13,287 nt of DNA from Geobacter sp. UBA6802 (GTDB lineage Bacteria; Desulfobacterota; Desulfuromonadia; Geobacterales; Pseudopelobacteraceae). Every line of letters begins with the position of its first letter. Position 1 is the stretch's first letter. The DNA is taken from the NCBI GenBank assembly GCA_002452325.1, contig DKFG01000235.1, forward strand, positions 1 to 13,287, read 5' to 3'. A program made the position numbers and the translations under genes. Positions 13,264 to 13,287 of this stretch are shown here, in pieces. The notes below the pieces were generated by a model. The model was not told where the DNA came from. It did not search any database and saw nothing but the letters and a program-made list of their open reading frames with translations.

Positions 13264-13287
13264 TTTTGATTCCGGCATTCCTAGGTT
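13264..13287 (+). other. tRNA-Gln(UUG) fragment, probable attachment core
   Basis: From TTTTGAT (anticodon loop, TTG at 13266-13268) the sequence reads TCCGGCATTCC-TAGGTT, matching bacterial tRNA-Gln from anticodon loop to T-loop start. The five bases before the loop (TCTAA) do not pair with TCCGG, so the left half of the tRNA is missing: phage DNA joins the tRNA here. This is the pattern of a tyrosine-integrase crossover near the anticodon loop. The intact copy would be at the other prophage end, outside the window. The T-arm runs off the edge. Confidence 0.75.

Overview
This window looks like the early/regulatory half of a temperate phage (prophage), cut at both ends. The host is probably a Desulfuromonadia/Geobacter-like bacterium. 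That host guess rests only on moderate GC content, codon habits and general resemblance, so confidence is low. The phage assignment is firm: there is a divergent repressor/Cro-like switch, a long leftward operon of tightly overlapping small genes, a CHC2-Toprim-helicase replication protein, a phage Dam-type methyltransferase, a Mor-type activator and an integrase that abuts a piece of a tRNA-Gln gene.

Layout, right to left. The right edge (13264-13287) is the anticodon-loop-to-T-arm part of a tRNA-Gln(UUG) gene. It directly follows phage DNA and is the probable attachment core. Next to it is a rightward lysogeny module: an XRE repressor with a TTG start (11120-11527), an AT-rich lipoprotein 'moron' (11591-12151) and the integrase (12154-13221). 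The control region 11032-11119 holds a leftward promoter whose spacer is almost exactly a perfect palindrome. From it runs the leftward operon: a Cro-like gene, a CII-like regulator, two small genes, a structured leader, a short tyrosine recombinase, a zinc-finger protein, a double-OB-fold protein, three small genes (the last a MazG-like pyrophosphatase), an NrdR-type zinc ribbon, a Dam-type methyltransferase, an IntI-like recombinase, a 48-residue membrane protein and a 1020-residue primase-helicase. Then comes about 790 bp of non-coding DNA full of TGCACCAC iterons (candidate origin), a third leftward recombinase, three small proteins (two of them Cys-rich) and finally the Mor-family activator, which runs off the left edge. 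Many junctions are ATGA, GTGA or TGATG overlaps, so translation is probably coupled.

How the genes fit together: repressor and Cro-like protein set lysis versus lysogeny at the shared operator. The leftward operon makes the replication protein, which probably acts at the iteron cluster just past its own gene, plus accessory DNA-binding, nucleotide-pool and methylation functions. Mor at the end would then switch on later genes outside the window.

The unusual points are four separate tyrosine recombinases in 13 kb (one integron-integrase-like, one a bare catalytic domain, one with a zinc-knuckle insertion, one classical integrase); a methyltransferase gene flanked by an 11-bp inverted repeat that matches integron core-site consensus next to the IntI-like gene; a four-stem structured leader before the short recombinase; and the iteron field. 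No rRNA, intact tRNA, CRISPR array, IS element or clear Rho-independent terminator was seen.
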